Under the pieces are notes generated by a model. That model was not told where the DNA came from. It saw only the letters and a list, made by a program, of their open reading frames with translations, and ran no database searches. From positions 868,001 through 932,000 of the forward strand of contig JAGPYM010000016.1 in assembly GCA_020736575.1 (NCBI GenBank): 64,000 bases of DNA, read 5' to 3'. Positions 33,210 to 45,417 of this stretch are shown piece after piece. Positions within the stretch are counted from its first letter, which is position 1; each line of letters starts with the position of its first letter. The position numbers and the translations under genes were made by a program. The stretch is from Thelonectria olida. Its lineage: Eukaryota > Ascomycota > Sordariomycetes > Hypocreales > Nectriaceae.

Positions 33210-36200
33210 CTAAGAGAAGTAGCCCATAATCGTCCTCTGAGATTCTGGCGAGAACTGTTGCAGCAGAGGCATGGGGTCCACGTTGGCCGTCGTCAAGAGA
33301 GCCTTGGTAGCCGCCGCAACTCGGCTTGCCGTCTGTCCCTGAAGAGTCTCGGCTTCGAGTGCTTGTGCAATGAACACAAACACCTTGCTGGCCTGGTTAA
33401 GAATAGCAGGGTTTCGTCTACAAGGTCATCATTAGTCCTCTTCGAAAATACGGCTATGGAGTCATGAACTTACTGGTCAATGAGCTCAGCCAGGTATGCG
33501 TACGCATATGGCGCAGCCTCCTCATCGTTGATAACGGGGAGAGTCTCCACCCACTGGGTGATCACGGTCTGCGCATCTCCAACAGTGGTGGCGTTGTAGT
33601 GAAGAATCTTGGCAAGGGCCGCACAAGCATTCTCCGTCGCATACACGTTGTCCTCGTTGCGAGCGTCGGGAATCTGGGTGACCTGGAAAAGGAAGGGGAC
33701 TGAACCACCCAGGAACTGTGCCCAAGGGGCACCACCACGGTGAGCGGCAACGCCAATACCATAGGCAGCCGCTTGTCTAATCGCGGGCGAGACATCTCGG
33801 CATCCATCAATGAGAGGCTGGGTGATGTAGTTAGCATATCGAGTGCTCTCAGGGCCACAATACTCCAACACATCGTCCATGATGCATAGGCCCCACTGTC
33901 GCTGAGTAGCGTCAGGAGAGGAAAGGAAGCCTTCGTAAGTCGCCATGAGTCGCTGCCACGCGGGAAGGAACGCAGCCCCGTGGTTCTTGAAGATGGCGTG
34001 GAAGGCCTTGTTCATATCAGACAACAGAGTCTGGTCATCTTCAATGGCAATCAACGTCTCTTCAGCCTCGTCTTCAACATCGTCAGCCGTAGCGCCCTCC
34101 TTGTCTTCTGCACGTTGAGCAACACGGTCCTTATAGTCTTCAATGGCAGAGTGAACGGAGTCGATAAAGCGGTTGAGATGGTCAGCGGTGAGACATCCCT
34201 TACCAACGACCTCTACAGACTCGTAGAAGCACTGATACATCTCCGCCAAAGTGTCAATAGCAGGTTCGGCAGTAAGAACTTCAAGAAGCTTGTCCACGGT
34301 AGCATTCCAGAGGCCAGCAAGCTCGGGTGATTGAGGCCCATAAGCCTTCTTGTAAGAGCTCAATAGTTGAGGGACCAACTTGGCGGAGATGTAGCGGACA
34401 GGGTCATGGAAGAAGAAGGCCAAGCCAGGAAGGGCAATCTTCTCCATAATCTCAGCAACGTATGGTGCAAAAGCGCCCTCCAGAACCTGAGCGTAGACAA
34501 CAAGCAGCTCAATAGCCATATGCTTGTCATCCATGGTGCTGGTGCGGATGCCAATCATCTTGCCCTTGAGAGGCACAAGCTCCCAGCCCTCCTCGTTCTG
34601 CATCTGCTCAACTTGGTCATCATCGTCCAGTAACTGAATGTCGGCTTTGGCCACGGCAAGTTCTAGTAGGGGTGGCATGACGTTGTGCAGGAATGGGAGG
34701 AAATCGGAGCCAAGAACACGGCACATGCGACCCCAGCAGTGCATGAGGTACTGGGCCTGGGGATCATCCGCTTCGGTAATGTTGGTCTGGATGTTGGCCA
34801 GGAGGTTAACAAGAGTCATAGCGTCCTGTCCAAGACGCTCCTTGCCTACGGCCAGAGCGATTAGGGTAGCGCACTCCATAGCCTTTGCCCGCAGGAGGCG
34901 GTACTCCTTCTCGCTTTGGTTCTGAAGGACATTGACAAGGAGGGGCATGAGGGTATCGTAGTATTTAGAGAAGGCGGCCTCGGCAGCATCGGCAATAGTG
35001 GCAATGGTTGACAGGGCTTGCTCCTGGACATATCGCTTTTCGTTCTGGAGGAGCTGGAATAGATGTGACAGCAGATCGTCGAGATAAGGTTCCAGAATCT
35101 GCTTCTCCGCCTCCTCGCAGAAGTTGACCAAGGCGGCTGCTGCGTGCGACTTGACACGGCCCTCAGGAGAATCGAGAACGGGAATAATAGCCTTAAGAAC
35201 TCGGTCATAGTAGTCGGTCTGCATCTTAGGAGCGAAATCAGTGCTCATCTGACCAAGAGCGTTGCACCCAGCCCATCGCACACGGGGATGGGGGTCGCGG
35301 AGGGCGGGAACAACAAGGTCCAGCACTTGGGACAACTCGCCAAGCATAAGGTCTCGGCAGCCCTCCGAGATGGCGGAAATGGCCATGAGGGCAGCATGTC
35401 TATCCCTCCAGGCCATAGAGGTCATCATACGGGGGAGCCAGTTAAAGGTAGGGGCAAGGATAGTTTGGCCACCGAGCTTGTTGGCGAGTCGATCCATAGT
35501 CTGTTCACCAGCGACATGGTTCTGATCACTCTCGTCTTGGTCAAGCTGTGAAATAGCTTGTTAGCGCGAAACTATTTCAGAGATCATTTATGAAGGGTAG
35601 ACTCACGTCATCAGAAGCCATCCATTCAGTAGCATCGTCGTCGTCCTCGCCAAGGTCGGTCATCAGGCTCAGACACTGGGTGATCATATCGTTGGTGTAT
35701 GAGGGATCCTTGCGGCATACGGAAGGAGCATAGTCGGCGAAAGTAGCCATAAGCTCCAGGGCATTCTGGCGTGCCATGTTGTCAAGTTCCTTGTCCTGCA
35801 CAACCGAGATACTGAACTGAACGAGATTTTGGAATAACGGCTTAAACATTTTCGGGGCGGTCTCGGCGAGTTCGATGAGGGCCACAAGGGCTTTGCTAAG
35901 GTCGTCGGAGTCTTGCGAGTCCTTGATTGGGGGAAGAATGTTGAGGACATCGGGAATTAGGGCATAGTACTTGGCCTGGTTCTTCTTGCTGATAGTTCTG
36001 AAGAACGAGGAGAAAGCATCCATGGCGGCAAGGCGCACCTGTTTTTGGTGATTAGCGGCTAGGTTGTAGTTTAACAAGCCAGCGGGAGGACAATCATACC
36101 ATGACCGCCTCGTCCTTGAAGCCCTTCTGGAAAGCCTGCATTACAGTCTCCTCATGTTGCTTTTCAATAATAGATGGGGTAGTAGCGAAGACTCGGTAGG

Positions 36201-36876
36201 CGTTTTCTCGTTTTTCGCCCTCGGGGGCCTGGCTGAGCTGGAAGAGCACGCCAAGTAGTTCGGGCCAGGAGTCTCCTGTTGTCGCGCAACGAGCAGTGGT
36301 TAGTTTCGTTGACATGGTAATAGCAGCTGACGGCAACGACTCTCGAAGATGTGCCTGACAGTCGAGAGGAAGACGAACCATTTTCGGAGTATTGTCGGGC
36401 GAGCTCGGCAACAGCATCGCTAATCTTGTTACGAATGAGTCGCTCGTTCTCGTTGGCGAGGGTCTCAAGAAGTTTTTGGCGGATAGCAGCAGCTTGGTCC
36501 TTGGCAAGTGACAAGAAGAGGTCAACTGTCTCACCGGTCTCGATTTTCCTTGCCTTGGACGAGATCCTGCGAAAAATGACGGCGGCGAAAGAGCGAGTCT
36601 ACAGGGAGGGTTGTTAGCCTCAGGTGTTGTGGTTGCACAGCGGGGTGGAGTGTTGACAAAGAAAGTCGGGGATGAGAGAGGACGACTCACAGCAGTCTCG
36701 TTGCTAGCAGCACCGATCTGCTCGGCGAGGCCCATCAAAAGGACCTCGGGGCGATTTGAAGTCCAGTTATTCTGCAAATGCTCTTCGGCCTGGGATCGAA
36801 TGCTATTGTCGGGAGACTGCAGAGCCTGCAGAAGCTGGCCCAGCTCCGCATGGATATCTGGTGGGAGCATCGACAT
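33210..36876 (-). CDS. PSE1: Importin beta-3 / karyopherin PSE1 (Kap121)
   Basis: Six exons on the minus strand (36876-36691, 36598-36379, 36275-36100, 36038-35607, 35545-33474, 33417-33210) encode 1,097 aa; yeast Pse1/Kap121 has 1,089. The start is MSMLPPDIHAELGQLL. HEAT repeats run throughout (HPRVRWAGCNALGQMSTDFAP, EGRVKSHAAAALVNFCEEA). An acidic stretch (GEDDDDATEWMASDD) lies near residue 330, and the acidic insert VEDEAEETLIAIEDDQ lies later. The factor imports nuclear proteins such as ribosomal proteins and transcription factors with RanGTP control. An in-frame upstream extension to 37014 is open but low-complexity, so I read it as leader. The third exon's upstream donor (GTTCGT at 36378) is slightly unusual but is needed for frame. 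Confidence 0.94.
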
Positions 36877-37254
36877 GGCTGTGATCTGGATGCGATGGTG
36901 CGGTCCACCAGCAGACGACGGGCGGGGAGAGCGGCTGAGACTGTAGAGAAAGATAATGAGAGGGAGAGTAGGAGAAGGAGGGAGACGAGGTTGAGTGTCG
37001 TGAAGCCGAAGCAAACAAGCAACCGACGGGCTTGGGCTTCTGTGGTTTGGTGCGAAGAAATGGAGTCCAGTCGGGTTGGTGGGAAGGTGGGAGGGGAGGG
37101 AGAGAATCTGGGCGAGAAAGGAGGGTGGGGGGAGGGGAAACTAGACTACGATAGTGATAAGGTAGCTTTCGGCCTGATTTGGCAGAAAGGATACCGATTA
37201 GCCAAACTCGAAACAAAGCGGCTACCGCTGGACCTTGAGGTGCCGACGAGGGAG

Positions 37255-37278
37255 AAAAAAAAAAAAAAAAAAAAAAAA
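37255..37278 (+). repeat. A24 homopolymer
   Basis: A run of 24 A on the plus strand lies about 380 bases upstream of the PSE1 start codon. Poly(dA:dT) tracts commonly exclude nucleosomes at fungal promoters; that role here is inferred. Confidence 0.8.
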
Positions 37279-38660
37279 CAGAGGCGCGTGGGCAATAAAC
37301 CAGTCCCTTAGGAGCTTTAGTTGTAACATGTGCTCTGACTGTGTCTTTTTAGAAGACAAAGAAGACGCATGGAGAGGAATTTGTTCTCTCTCCGCTGCCT
37401 TTGAGCTGTTTGTATATTTGAAGTATAATTTTTTTTTCAAGGTCTTTGTTCTAACCTTGGCTTCGTCCCGTTGACGAGACGAACTGAGCAGTTTGATTCA
37501 CGAGTGGCATGTCCCGTCTGGAAGAAACAACCTTGCTGGCAAGATCTAGTCCTCGAATGGGAGCTTAAGAGACTAACCATTTTCTACGCATACCTTCTTC
37601 AAGATCGTCTGAGTGAGGTTCGTGTCCTCGTACAAATAGAACCATCACTCCAATATTGGAGGAGCAGCAGTCCTGGTTATGGGAGACCACACATCATGAA
37701 CTGAAAGAACCTCGTCAAAATCTGGGCAAGGATACTCGGTCAAAGAAAGCAGGCCCGGCAGACAAGGATTTGAATGTCTGAATGCTCCGAGTCCATGCCC
37801 GCTGGTGCCTGACCTCCGCATTTGGTGGGCAACCATTGACCATTATGCTCGTCAATCATTTCCATAACAACGAGCAAGCTAGCGTGCCTCGACAAAGAAA
37901 CATGAATGGACTCAAGCAGCGACGTGGACTCGACTAACCCCACCGGTGCGATACCGGGCTTTCTGGCATCTTTCAAGTCTCGGTGCCTGCAATTAGGTAA
38001 GTTGCATCAAGAGCACATTGGCCGGATAGATGCGGATGGAAGGTCTGACCTTATTGGTAAATACACGGCTAGGCAGTCAAGAATTGGAGGATTGCTTGGT
38101 GATCTCCTCACATGCTGGATGTCGATGCAGCAAGATTTCTGGATGTTGGGGAATAAGGTAAGTAGCCCACCAACCGAACGCATCCATCTTCTGCAATCAA
38201 ACAGATCCAAGTCCAAAGTACCTTACCTTCCGGGCATTTGCAATCAGGTACGGTATGTTTTATGTTTCGCCCTCTTTGTTAGCTCTCGAATCGCCTAGGA
38301 AATTCACTTCCTCATTCTTCTTGTTAGGTTGCGCCAAAATGCCCACCTATCTGTTAATTGTTTCTAGGAATGACGACAGAATAGAAATGTTGATGCCCGG
38401 CGTTAAGGAGGCACCTGATTGAAGCTCCCGTTGCTTGATGATTCGGTTTCACTGCCGCTGTACCGTAACACTTCTTGCGCCACCGTGGACGACTAACAAA
38501 TGTCGCTCCATTCCGGAGGGGAGAGCCCCGCCTCGAAAGATGCAATCGCGGGGTCACCCCACTCGGGCTCAATGGAAGCTATGATAGCTAAGCCGGTGCG
38601 AGGCACCTGAAGCAATCAAGCTATTGAGGCGGAACTCGGTGTCAGGAGCAGAGTGTCAGG

Positions 38661-38672
38661 CTACCTAGGTAG
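38661..38672. repeat. Perfect CTACCTAGGTAG palindrome
   Basis: A 12-base perfect palindrome in intergenic sequence, a member of the dispersed CTACCT/AGGTAG word family. A further GGTAGGTAG lies nearby at about 38714-38722. Confidence 0.6.
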
Positions 38673-39263
38673 TTAGAGAACCGTATCTTGCGTGCACGAA
38701 TCGAGAAGGGAGGTGGTAGGTAGATCAGGATCAACCACCCGTCGTCCTGTGCAAGGTCTTAACCGCCCTTTGCAGATCAGGTCAAGATGGACATGCAACT
38801 TAGCTGGATCTACGTACAGGAAGCAAGGTACACACGGGGCGGCTACAACGTTGCACAGGATGAGGATGGTTTCTCTCGCGGATCAGGCATTGGAGGTCTG
38901 GGAATGGGCGTCTCCTGTCCCGATAGTGTAACTTTTCCGATGGCGAGGTGGGAACCGAGAGCTGGAGCTAGGCATGTCATCATCGCCGCCCGATGCAATC
39001 CTCCCACCTTGACCTAAACACCTCCACCTCCACCCGCATCCATCAACCCTCGTCGCCCTCCAGACCTCGTGCTCTTCCTGCCCCTCCTTCACTCGCCTTC
39101 CGCCCATCAAATAGCCTGTTCCAAACTCTACACAGCCATTTCTTGCCTCTCATTTCCAACTCCTTGGCGATTCGTCTTGTGACGTTCTGACTCTTCCAAT
39201 CTTGCCGACACCGCCCAACCCCTTCTCTCCTTCGTCGTCTTCTTCGTATCCGTTATCTCGGCT

Positions 39264-39285
39264 TCTCTGTCTCTGTCTCTGTCTC
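39264..39285 (+). repeat. TCTCTG microsatellite in SDS23 leader
   Basis: Three tandem CTCTGT-type units in pyrimidine-rich sequence about 200 bases before the SDS23 start codon. Confidence 0.7.
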
Positions 39286-39483
39286 GCCCTCTCCACCGCC
39301 ATCATTCCGCATCCAAACCACCAATCTCACCCGTTGTCGCCTTCCTGACTCTCAATCGCCTCTTGTGCAACGAGCTTCATAGCCCCATCGCATCTCAATT
39401 TCCTCAATCAGTCATAGCCAATTCATCCTTCAAAACCGTCTCTTGGCTGCTTCCCACCATCGCCGCCGCCCCCGAAAATCAGC

Positions 39484-41210
39484 ATGGACCCGTCCGAGTC
39501 CCAGGGCTCCGGTCCCCGCGAGCTCAAGGACACTCGCGCCACCAGCTCTACCAGTCTCGCCAGCGCCGTCTCTAACACCTCCGCTTCTCAGCCTCAGAAA
39601 CCACCGACTCTCTCCCAGCGATCTCCTTCTGTATCCGTATCTGCCGGCTCTGGCCCCAACAATGGCGCTCACAAGTCATCTCATCGCCAGAGCTTCGTCG
39701 AAGGCCTTCGCAATGCGCCTTCGTCCCCGCGCACTCAACGACACCCGTCTTTCACTCAGGCTGCACTCCAGGAGCTTCTTAACCATCCGCCCTCCGCCAA
39801 TAAGCATGGTAATCCCCGATTTGCCGGTCGCGATTGGCGCGATGTATCAATTGGTGAACTTGTCTCCCAAGAAGATATCCGATGGGTGGAGTTTGACAGC
39901 AGCATTGAAGATGCCACCAAGGTAAACCAGTGTCAAGGCCCAAAGCTTAAAGCTTTTCGAATTGTCGGATCAATTTGCTGACTCTGAACGTTCAACTGAT
40001 GTAGTTACTCCTCAAAAGCCCTACCAATGTCGTCCTCGTTCGCGAGAACCCAGAAACCCAAGCAGCAGTCTCTACCTTCGACTTCACCGACCTCAATGTC
40101 TATCTCCTCGTCGTCGTCGGGCTCGCTCAACCAGATGAAGACCAAGTTGGCTTGTTCAACGCAATCTTGGCCAAGGCTCAACAAGGCAGCCAGATCCCTC
40201 TACGCGAAGTCTTTCCCCTTTTCCGGAAGGAACCTTTGGTTCATCTTCCAGCGGCCGACGACCTTGCCAAAGCTATTCAGGTGCTGGGTAGTGGAATTCA
40301 TCGTCTTTTGGTAACAGGTCCTGAGGGAGATGCCCTTGGTATTGCCAGCCAGCTTCGGCTCGTTGAATTCTTCTGGAACGAAGGCGTCAACTTCCCTAGT
40401 ATCGAGCGCTTATATCCTGTAGTCCTCCGCGATTTGGGAATTGGAACTAGGCAAATCATTTCCGTAAAGTAAGTGGCAGATTATTACGAGTCAAAGATAA
40501 GACACTAATTCGGTTCAAGCTCCGATGCGCCCCTCTCAGATGCTCTTACACTCATGCACAATGAAGGCCTCACTAGCGTGGCCGTTGTCGACAATGGCAT
40601 GAACGTCGTGGGTAACATTTCAACCAAAGATGTTCGCCATTTGACGAGTAGCTCCAACGCACACCTCCTTAGCAACTCATGCATGCACTTCATCTCCGTC
40701 ATCCTCAACGAAAGGGGAGTCGAAAAGGGTCGAGACGTATTTCCCGTCTTCTACGTTAATCCTTACTCAACTCTCGCCCATACCGTTGCAAAACTAGTCG
40801 CTACACGATCGCATCGAATGTGGGTGGTGGAATCGGCATCACCGTCTCCGTCCGCTCCTGCTACGCCTCTAATGGGCCCCCAAGGCTTCACAACGGCCAC
40901 TCAACCACAGCCTTCTCAACCTGCCACTGGAAGTACTTCTGGGGCCATCCCCGTGGCACCGCCATCACCCATCACCCCGTCTGCCGTTCCTGTGTCCACA
41001 GTCCCAGCATCTGCCATGGCTGGGGCCCGTCTTTCTGGAACGTTGAGCGGCGTCATCTCGTTGACGGATGTGCTCAACATGTTTGCTCGGTCAACGGGCC
41101 TAAACCCGTCGGACCCTGGAGAGCAACGAGCACGACGAAGACGAAGCTCTAGCAGTTCGGTGCGGCCAAGCCTCGACTCGGCAAGAGCAAGTCTGGATAT
41201 CCGACGGTGA
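39484..41210 (+). CDS. SDS23: SDS23/Moc1-like CBS-domain protein
   Basis: Exons 39484-39921, 40005-40468 and 40520-41210 encode 530 aa, near yeast Sds23 (527). The N-terminus is Ser/Pro-rich and disordered (residues 1 to about 110). CBS modules follow: [58 protein letters not shown] and [20 protein letters not shown], with a final [12 protein letters not shown]. The last CBS pair is split by a Pro/Ala/Thr-rich insert (about residues 410-470). The C-terminus is Arg/Ser-rich. In yeasts Sds23/Moc1 inhibits PP2A-like phosphatases and links nutrient state to mitosis and sexual development; this role is transferred by homology. Introns have GTAAAC/GTAAGT donors and keep frame. Confidence 0.9.
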
Positions 41211-42695
41211 TGAGACTCAGAGAGTGCAATGGTCGAAACTACCAAAGTGACGTATGTTCATATGGAGTTCTGGATGTATGAGTTTTTCGGAAGTGTTTGT
41301 CTAGAAGAAGCTAGTCTGTGAGCTTCAACGCCATCACTCGTTTATGAAAGAAAGGACTGGTGAGTTTTCTTGTTACTCCATGGCAGCTTTTTTTGCAGAG
41401 CGCGATGTACCGGGGAACCATAAGCAGCCATGTTTCTGTTTGCTCTCCTGGACGAGTTTAGGAATCAAGTGGATGTTGTAGCTGGAATGGAAATGGCTTG
41501 GAACAAAGTCTTGGGGCACTCGAAAGTAGCTTCATAATAACCACAGTGAAGAAAATGAGCACAAGTCCTGGGACAACTCAAGATGATTCATGACTGTTAC
41601 CATCTCGATGACTTGGAGTCCCACTCTCCTCTGACCTGGTGGCTCCCTTTATTGCACCCCTTCCTTCATTGATTGCATTCGGATAGATTCGAGTTGTCAC
41701 GAATCGTTAGCAAGATGCATTCCATTCCTTAGTTCATCGATTCAACATAAGCGCTTGGTGTACGAAGCCCAGTAGATGTGGCTCAATAGTCAAAGTCATC
41801 AGCCACCGGGCTGTTGATGGCGTTGTGGGGGGTCAGTGCAGCAGCGGCGGCGATTCCAGCGAACTGGTCGGGGAGCTGGAGTGATGGAGGGGAATGAGAG
41901 CCTTTTCATTGGCTACGAAATCCCGTGGTGCTACTGAGCCGCCAGAATGCTTCGGCTTCCAGGGTCCACGGGTCCAACGGGGCTCTTTTGCCTTTGGGGC
42001 GTTGAGATTCTTCCTTCCAAAGGCGCTTCCATAACCATGGCCCTTGACTCATCGCTTTTGCTTGCACTTTATGGACCGTTTCCTCCTCATTGCCCAAGCA
42101 ACTCTCTACTCCTCTTCTCTTTCTTTTCTCTTGTCTTCGTTTCAACCATTTCTCTTGTTCAGCTTCTGAAACTGAAACTTCCCGCCTGCTTCTGGCTTTG
42201 CTCCTGCTCGTGTCACGAATGACCACGTCACGTGCGGCCGATCTCCACTTCAACGTCGACTACGCTGGGCTCGCCACCTCAGACAGTCATACTCCTCTTC
42301 TGTTCATCTTCTTCTACCTCCTTGACGCGAATTTCTAGCACCGTTCTTACACCTCCTTTGTTTGTCCTTTCATTCATCTTCTGTTCTTCTTTTTTGACCT
42401 TTTGCCAATATAAGCTCTCACTTGTATCCCGCACACGCTACCGTCTACAGAGTAGTCAATTCAATTCCGCCATTCCCGCAGCCTTTATTTTCTCAGGAAG
42501 TCAGACAGGGTTTTCGGCATCAACGTCTATCTCCTCTTTACAAAAGACCTTTAGGGTCTTATTGCTTGGAAACATCTATAAAAGCTTATTTGCAACATCG
42601 AAACACTCCAACCGCTGTAACCGATTAACAAGTCGATATCCTCGCTGCCAACCTCTTCGCCCTTATTATGTCGATGATAGATTCACCTATCCAGT
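41211..42695. other. Intergenic region with CT-rich leader of the NYN gene
   Basis: The SDS23 3' UTR is on the left and a strongly pyrimidine-rich stretch (about 42090-42560) on the right, typical of fungal promoter/TSS regions. A TCACGTG E-box-like word lies at 42228-42234. No gene is seen. Confidence 0.6.
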
Positions 42696-44060
42696 ATGAC
42701 ATCCTATTCAACTCAACTATTATCTGGTCGGAGCTCAATCCAAGATGGCAGCCCTCCGCATCACACAGAATCCTCTAGTCGGACTGATCTTGGGAAATTG
42801 GGCGACTTTTCCAAGTTACAAGGCATTTTGACTCCTTCCAAGAAACCATGCCTAAATGCCCAAGCCTCTGGCACCCATGAGCTGCTGGACAAACCGAGGA
42901 CTCTTGGTGATTTCTCCAAGATACATGATCAGTTGGCCCGACTCACTTCTCAACCATCTGTTGCCCCCAGCCCGCCAGGAAAGATAGCTCCTGTCGACAT
43001 TCCAAAGCGAGCCTTGCAACCCATTGCAACCACTCCTTTCGTCGAGGAGCTAGTCAAGGATCCTTCCCCCAGCGGCGCGTCCTCTGAACCCGACTCCAAT
43101 GCCGTCTCTGGCATCAGCTCAAGTTCTGACTCAGACCTAGAGCCTAACTCTACGGAATTAACACCTGCTTCAAGCCCTTCGAGCTCCTTGGGCAAAGAGT
43201 CCTTCCATTTGGACAAGTTTGCTGAGACTAAAGCAAAACCTTGTTCTTCACAGCCATTCCCCGTACCACGACCACAAAACCAACTTCAGCTGGTTCTTTC
43301 ATATCAACACTATAAGTACGGGCCCATCATTCCGATGTACGACAACGTACGCACCAAAGAGGAGAAGCACGAGTCTCTCGAGTACAGCCTTATAGGCGAA
43401 CGCCTCATCGACAATCGCTTCGCTGGCGACAACGGAATCCACGTGTTTATCGACATGTCCAACATTATCATCAGCTTCCACAAAGCCCTTCGAGTCAAAT
43501 ATCGTCTTCAGGAGTCGGTTCGCTTCGTGCCGCTTCCGGCAATGGATATATCTTTTTTTCATCAGCTCCTAGTCCGCGGACGAAGCACCAGAGTCCTCAA
43601 CCTGGGCTGCTCCATGCGTCCTGACCGAACAGAGCCCAGCTATGTCAATGATTTTCGTCATCTCGACTATCGGGTTGATCTGCGATACCGTCAGCTCGAG
43701 AATGCGCATAGCCCTAAGAAAACGCATGGCACTTTTAGCCATCCCCGTTACGTGGAGGACATGGTTGATGAGACGCTCCAGACTCGGATTGGTGAATCCG
43801 TCATGCAGTACTTTGAGGACAAAGGAACGCTCGTCTTGGCGACGGGGGATGCCCGGCCAGCCAAGTTCTCTGACGGCTTCTTCACTTACGCGGATCGCGC
43901 CCTGAAAATGGGCTGGAACGTCGAGGTCGTATCGTGGAAGTCAAGCCTGTCGGGAGCCTGGACCAATCGCGCCTGGGCTGAACAATGGAACGATCGATTC
44001 CGAGTGATCTATCTGGATGACTATTTGGATGAGCTTCTTGAAAGCCCCAGCATCTATTAG
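42696..44060 (+). CDS. NYN-domain (PIN-like) putative ribonuclease
   Basis: A single-exon ORF of 454 aa. The first 200 residues are Ser/Pro-rich and probably disordered, with two copies of LGDFSK at residues 35 and 70. The C-terminal half (about 249-440) is a NYN/PIN-like fold. It has the first strand VFIDMSNIIISFH with Asp253, then VLATGDARPAKFSDGFF with Asp385 and Asp393, then GWNVEVVSWKSSLS. These acidic residues occupy the usual metal-binding positions, so nuclease activity is plausible but untested. Relatives bind or cut RNA. No signal peptide is present, suggesting a nuclear or cytosolic location. An upstream short frame (from ATG 42668) overlaps in another register and is not used. Confidence 0.75.
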   Translation: MTSYSTQLLSGRSSIQDGSPPHHTESSSRTDLGKLGDFSKLQGILTPSKKPCLNAQASGTHELLDKPRTLGDFSKIHDQLARLTSQPSVAPSPPGKIAPVDIPKRALQPIATTPFVEELVKDPSPSGASSEPDSNAVSGISSSSDSDLEPNSTELTPASSPSSSLGKESFHLDKFAETKAKPCSSQPFPVPRPQNQLQLVLSYQHYKYGPIIPMYDNVRTKEEKHESLEYSLIGERLIDNRFAGDNGIHVFIDMSNIIISFHKALRVKYRLQESVRFVPLPAMDISFFHQLLVRGRSTRVLNLGCSMRPDRTEPSYVNDFRHLDYRVDLRYRQLENAHSPKKTHGTFSHPRYVEDMVDETLQTRIGESVMQYFEDKGTLVLATGDARPAKFSDGFFTYADRALKMGWNVEVVSWKSSLSGAWTNRAWAEQWNDRFRVIYLDDYLDELLESPSIY

Positions 44061-45417
44061 GATGCATTTTGCTTGATATGCGAAGACATTATGGGGAACT
44101 CAAAGCTTGGTCATGGTTAGCTTCGATGAAGCTCCTTGACCTCTGTTACGCATTTGTTGCCTACGATTGTGGAGATTTGCTTTACTCACAGTTGTCCCGG
44201 CCCCTCTTGCGCCGTCATTGTTTTCATCATATGGATGGATTTTATGACATATTGTCGCTGCTACAACGATACTATGTCTCGTTCAAGTCTCTTTTTTTGC
44301 TTTCAGCATCGGTCACCGCAAGCCTGGATATTTTTTACCACACAGAGCTTTGCGTACACGTCAATACATATAGTGTACGGCGTGGAGAACCTTGGAACAA
44401 CCACGCGGGACGGTTGTCGAGTCAATCTCTCATTAGGGGGAGGAATAGCTATATGCTTTTCGCAAGGAAATGATGCCAGCACTCTTGAGGGGTGAGCGAC
44501 TTCTCATGGATTGATGGAACATATATCGGGCGTTTATAAGAACGTCATGAATTGATGAAGCGACGATGGGAGTTTCAACAAATGTTTGAAGTTCGAGTTT
44601 TTACTTTCATGAATACACATCTTCTTCGGGTTACACCTTGATATTACTTGTTACTTAGGTTGTTTATGCCAGGATCCTGAAAGAAGACAAACCCCGTGAC
44701 TTGAGTTATACGCAGCTTCAATTTACTCATCATCCTCGGCACACAACAAACCAAAGAGGAAGAACGAATAGGTAACACATAGGATGGGAACGGAACGGAA
44801 GAGGTCAAAATTGAATCCGTGCAGCGTAGCAGTGCGGTCTACCTACGTAACAACGAGTATGTAGTCTACTTCGGTCGTTTCGTTTCTCGTTCTATTGCTG
44901 CCATGCACTCCGGGTGGACTCCTTCATTGGCTTCCTCCTTTGTCCTCGAGCTCGTCTTGATCATCCTCGAGGCACCAGGCGCCGTCCTGCCCACCTTTTC
45001 TTTTCCCATAGTTCGTTTTTGTATCCTCCAATTTTATAAGAATGAGTGATAAGTTATACCCGATAAAAACCTCAAGCTGGACAAGAAAACTAACGACGGT
45101 GGTCAAATCCGATCGTTCAGCTCGTGTCTGATGATGTTGCAATATCCAACCCAGGTACAAGCAAACATGAAGCAAACGCAAAATGGAAAACAAAATTGAT
45201 GAAAAGACAGAATGGGTGAGTTGTGGTTCAGTGTTTCGTCAGCCAATGTGATAAAAGAGAGTGGCTCGTGTAATTGTGTCTCATGAGCCGGGATGTCGTG
45301 AGAGTCCTCGGCTTAGGGGTATCATGAGTAATTGTTTGAGGGAGTGTGTTGTGATTGAGAGTATCATGGGTGAACCCGTCGTGAGCGACTTGAATGATAC
45401 TGCCTCATCTTAGTTAA
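44061..45417. other. Convergent 3' intergenic region
   Basis: 1.36 kb between the NYN-protein stop (+) and the GH17 stop (-). Moderately AT-rich; no supported gene, repeat or RNA. Confidence 0.65.

Larger units (their letters stand above)
36877..39483. promoter_or_regulatory. Divergent intergenic region between PSE1 and SDS23
   Basis: 2.6 kb holding both promoters. It contains an A24 run (37255-37278), a perfect CTACCTAGGTAG palindrome (38661-38672), and a CT-rich SDS23 leader with a TCTCTG repeat (39264-39285). Open frames such as 37906-38298 have no known motif. Confidence 0.6.

Noticed and set aside
36877..37014. In-frame N-terminal extension of PSE1
   Set aside because: The sequence is pyrimidine-rich leader giving Ser/Pro/Leu low complexity. 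The family starts near MSMLPPDIHAEL.
37906..38298. 130-codon plus-strand ORF with two GTAAGT donor-like sites
   Set aside because: No recognisable domain and no convincing exon chain; it could be a small lineage-specific gene, but the evidence is too weak to list.
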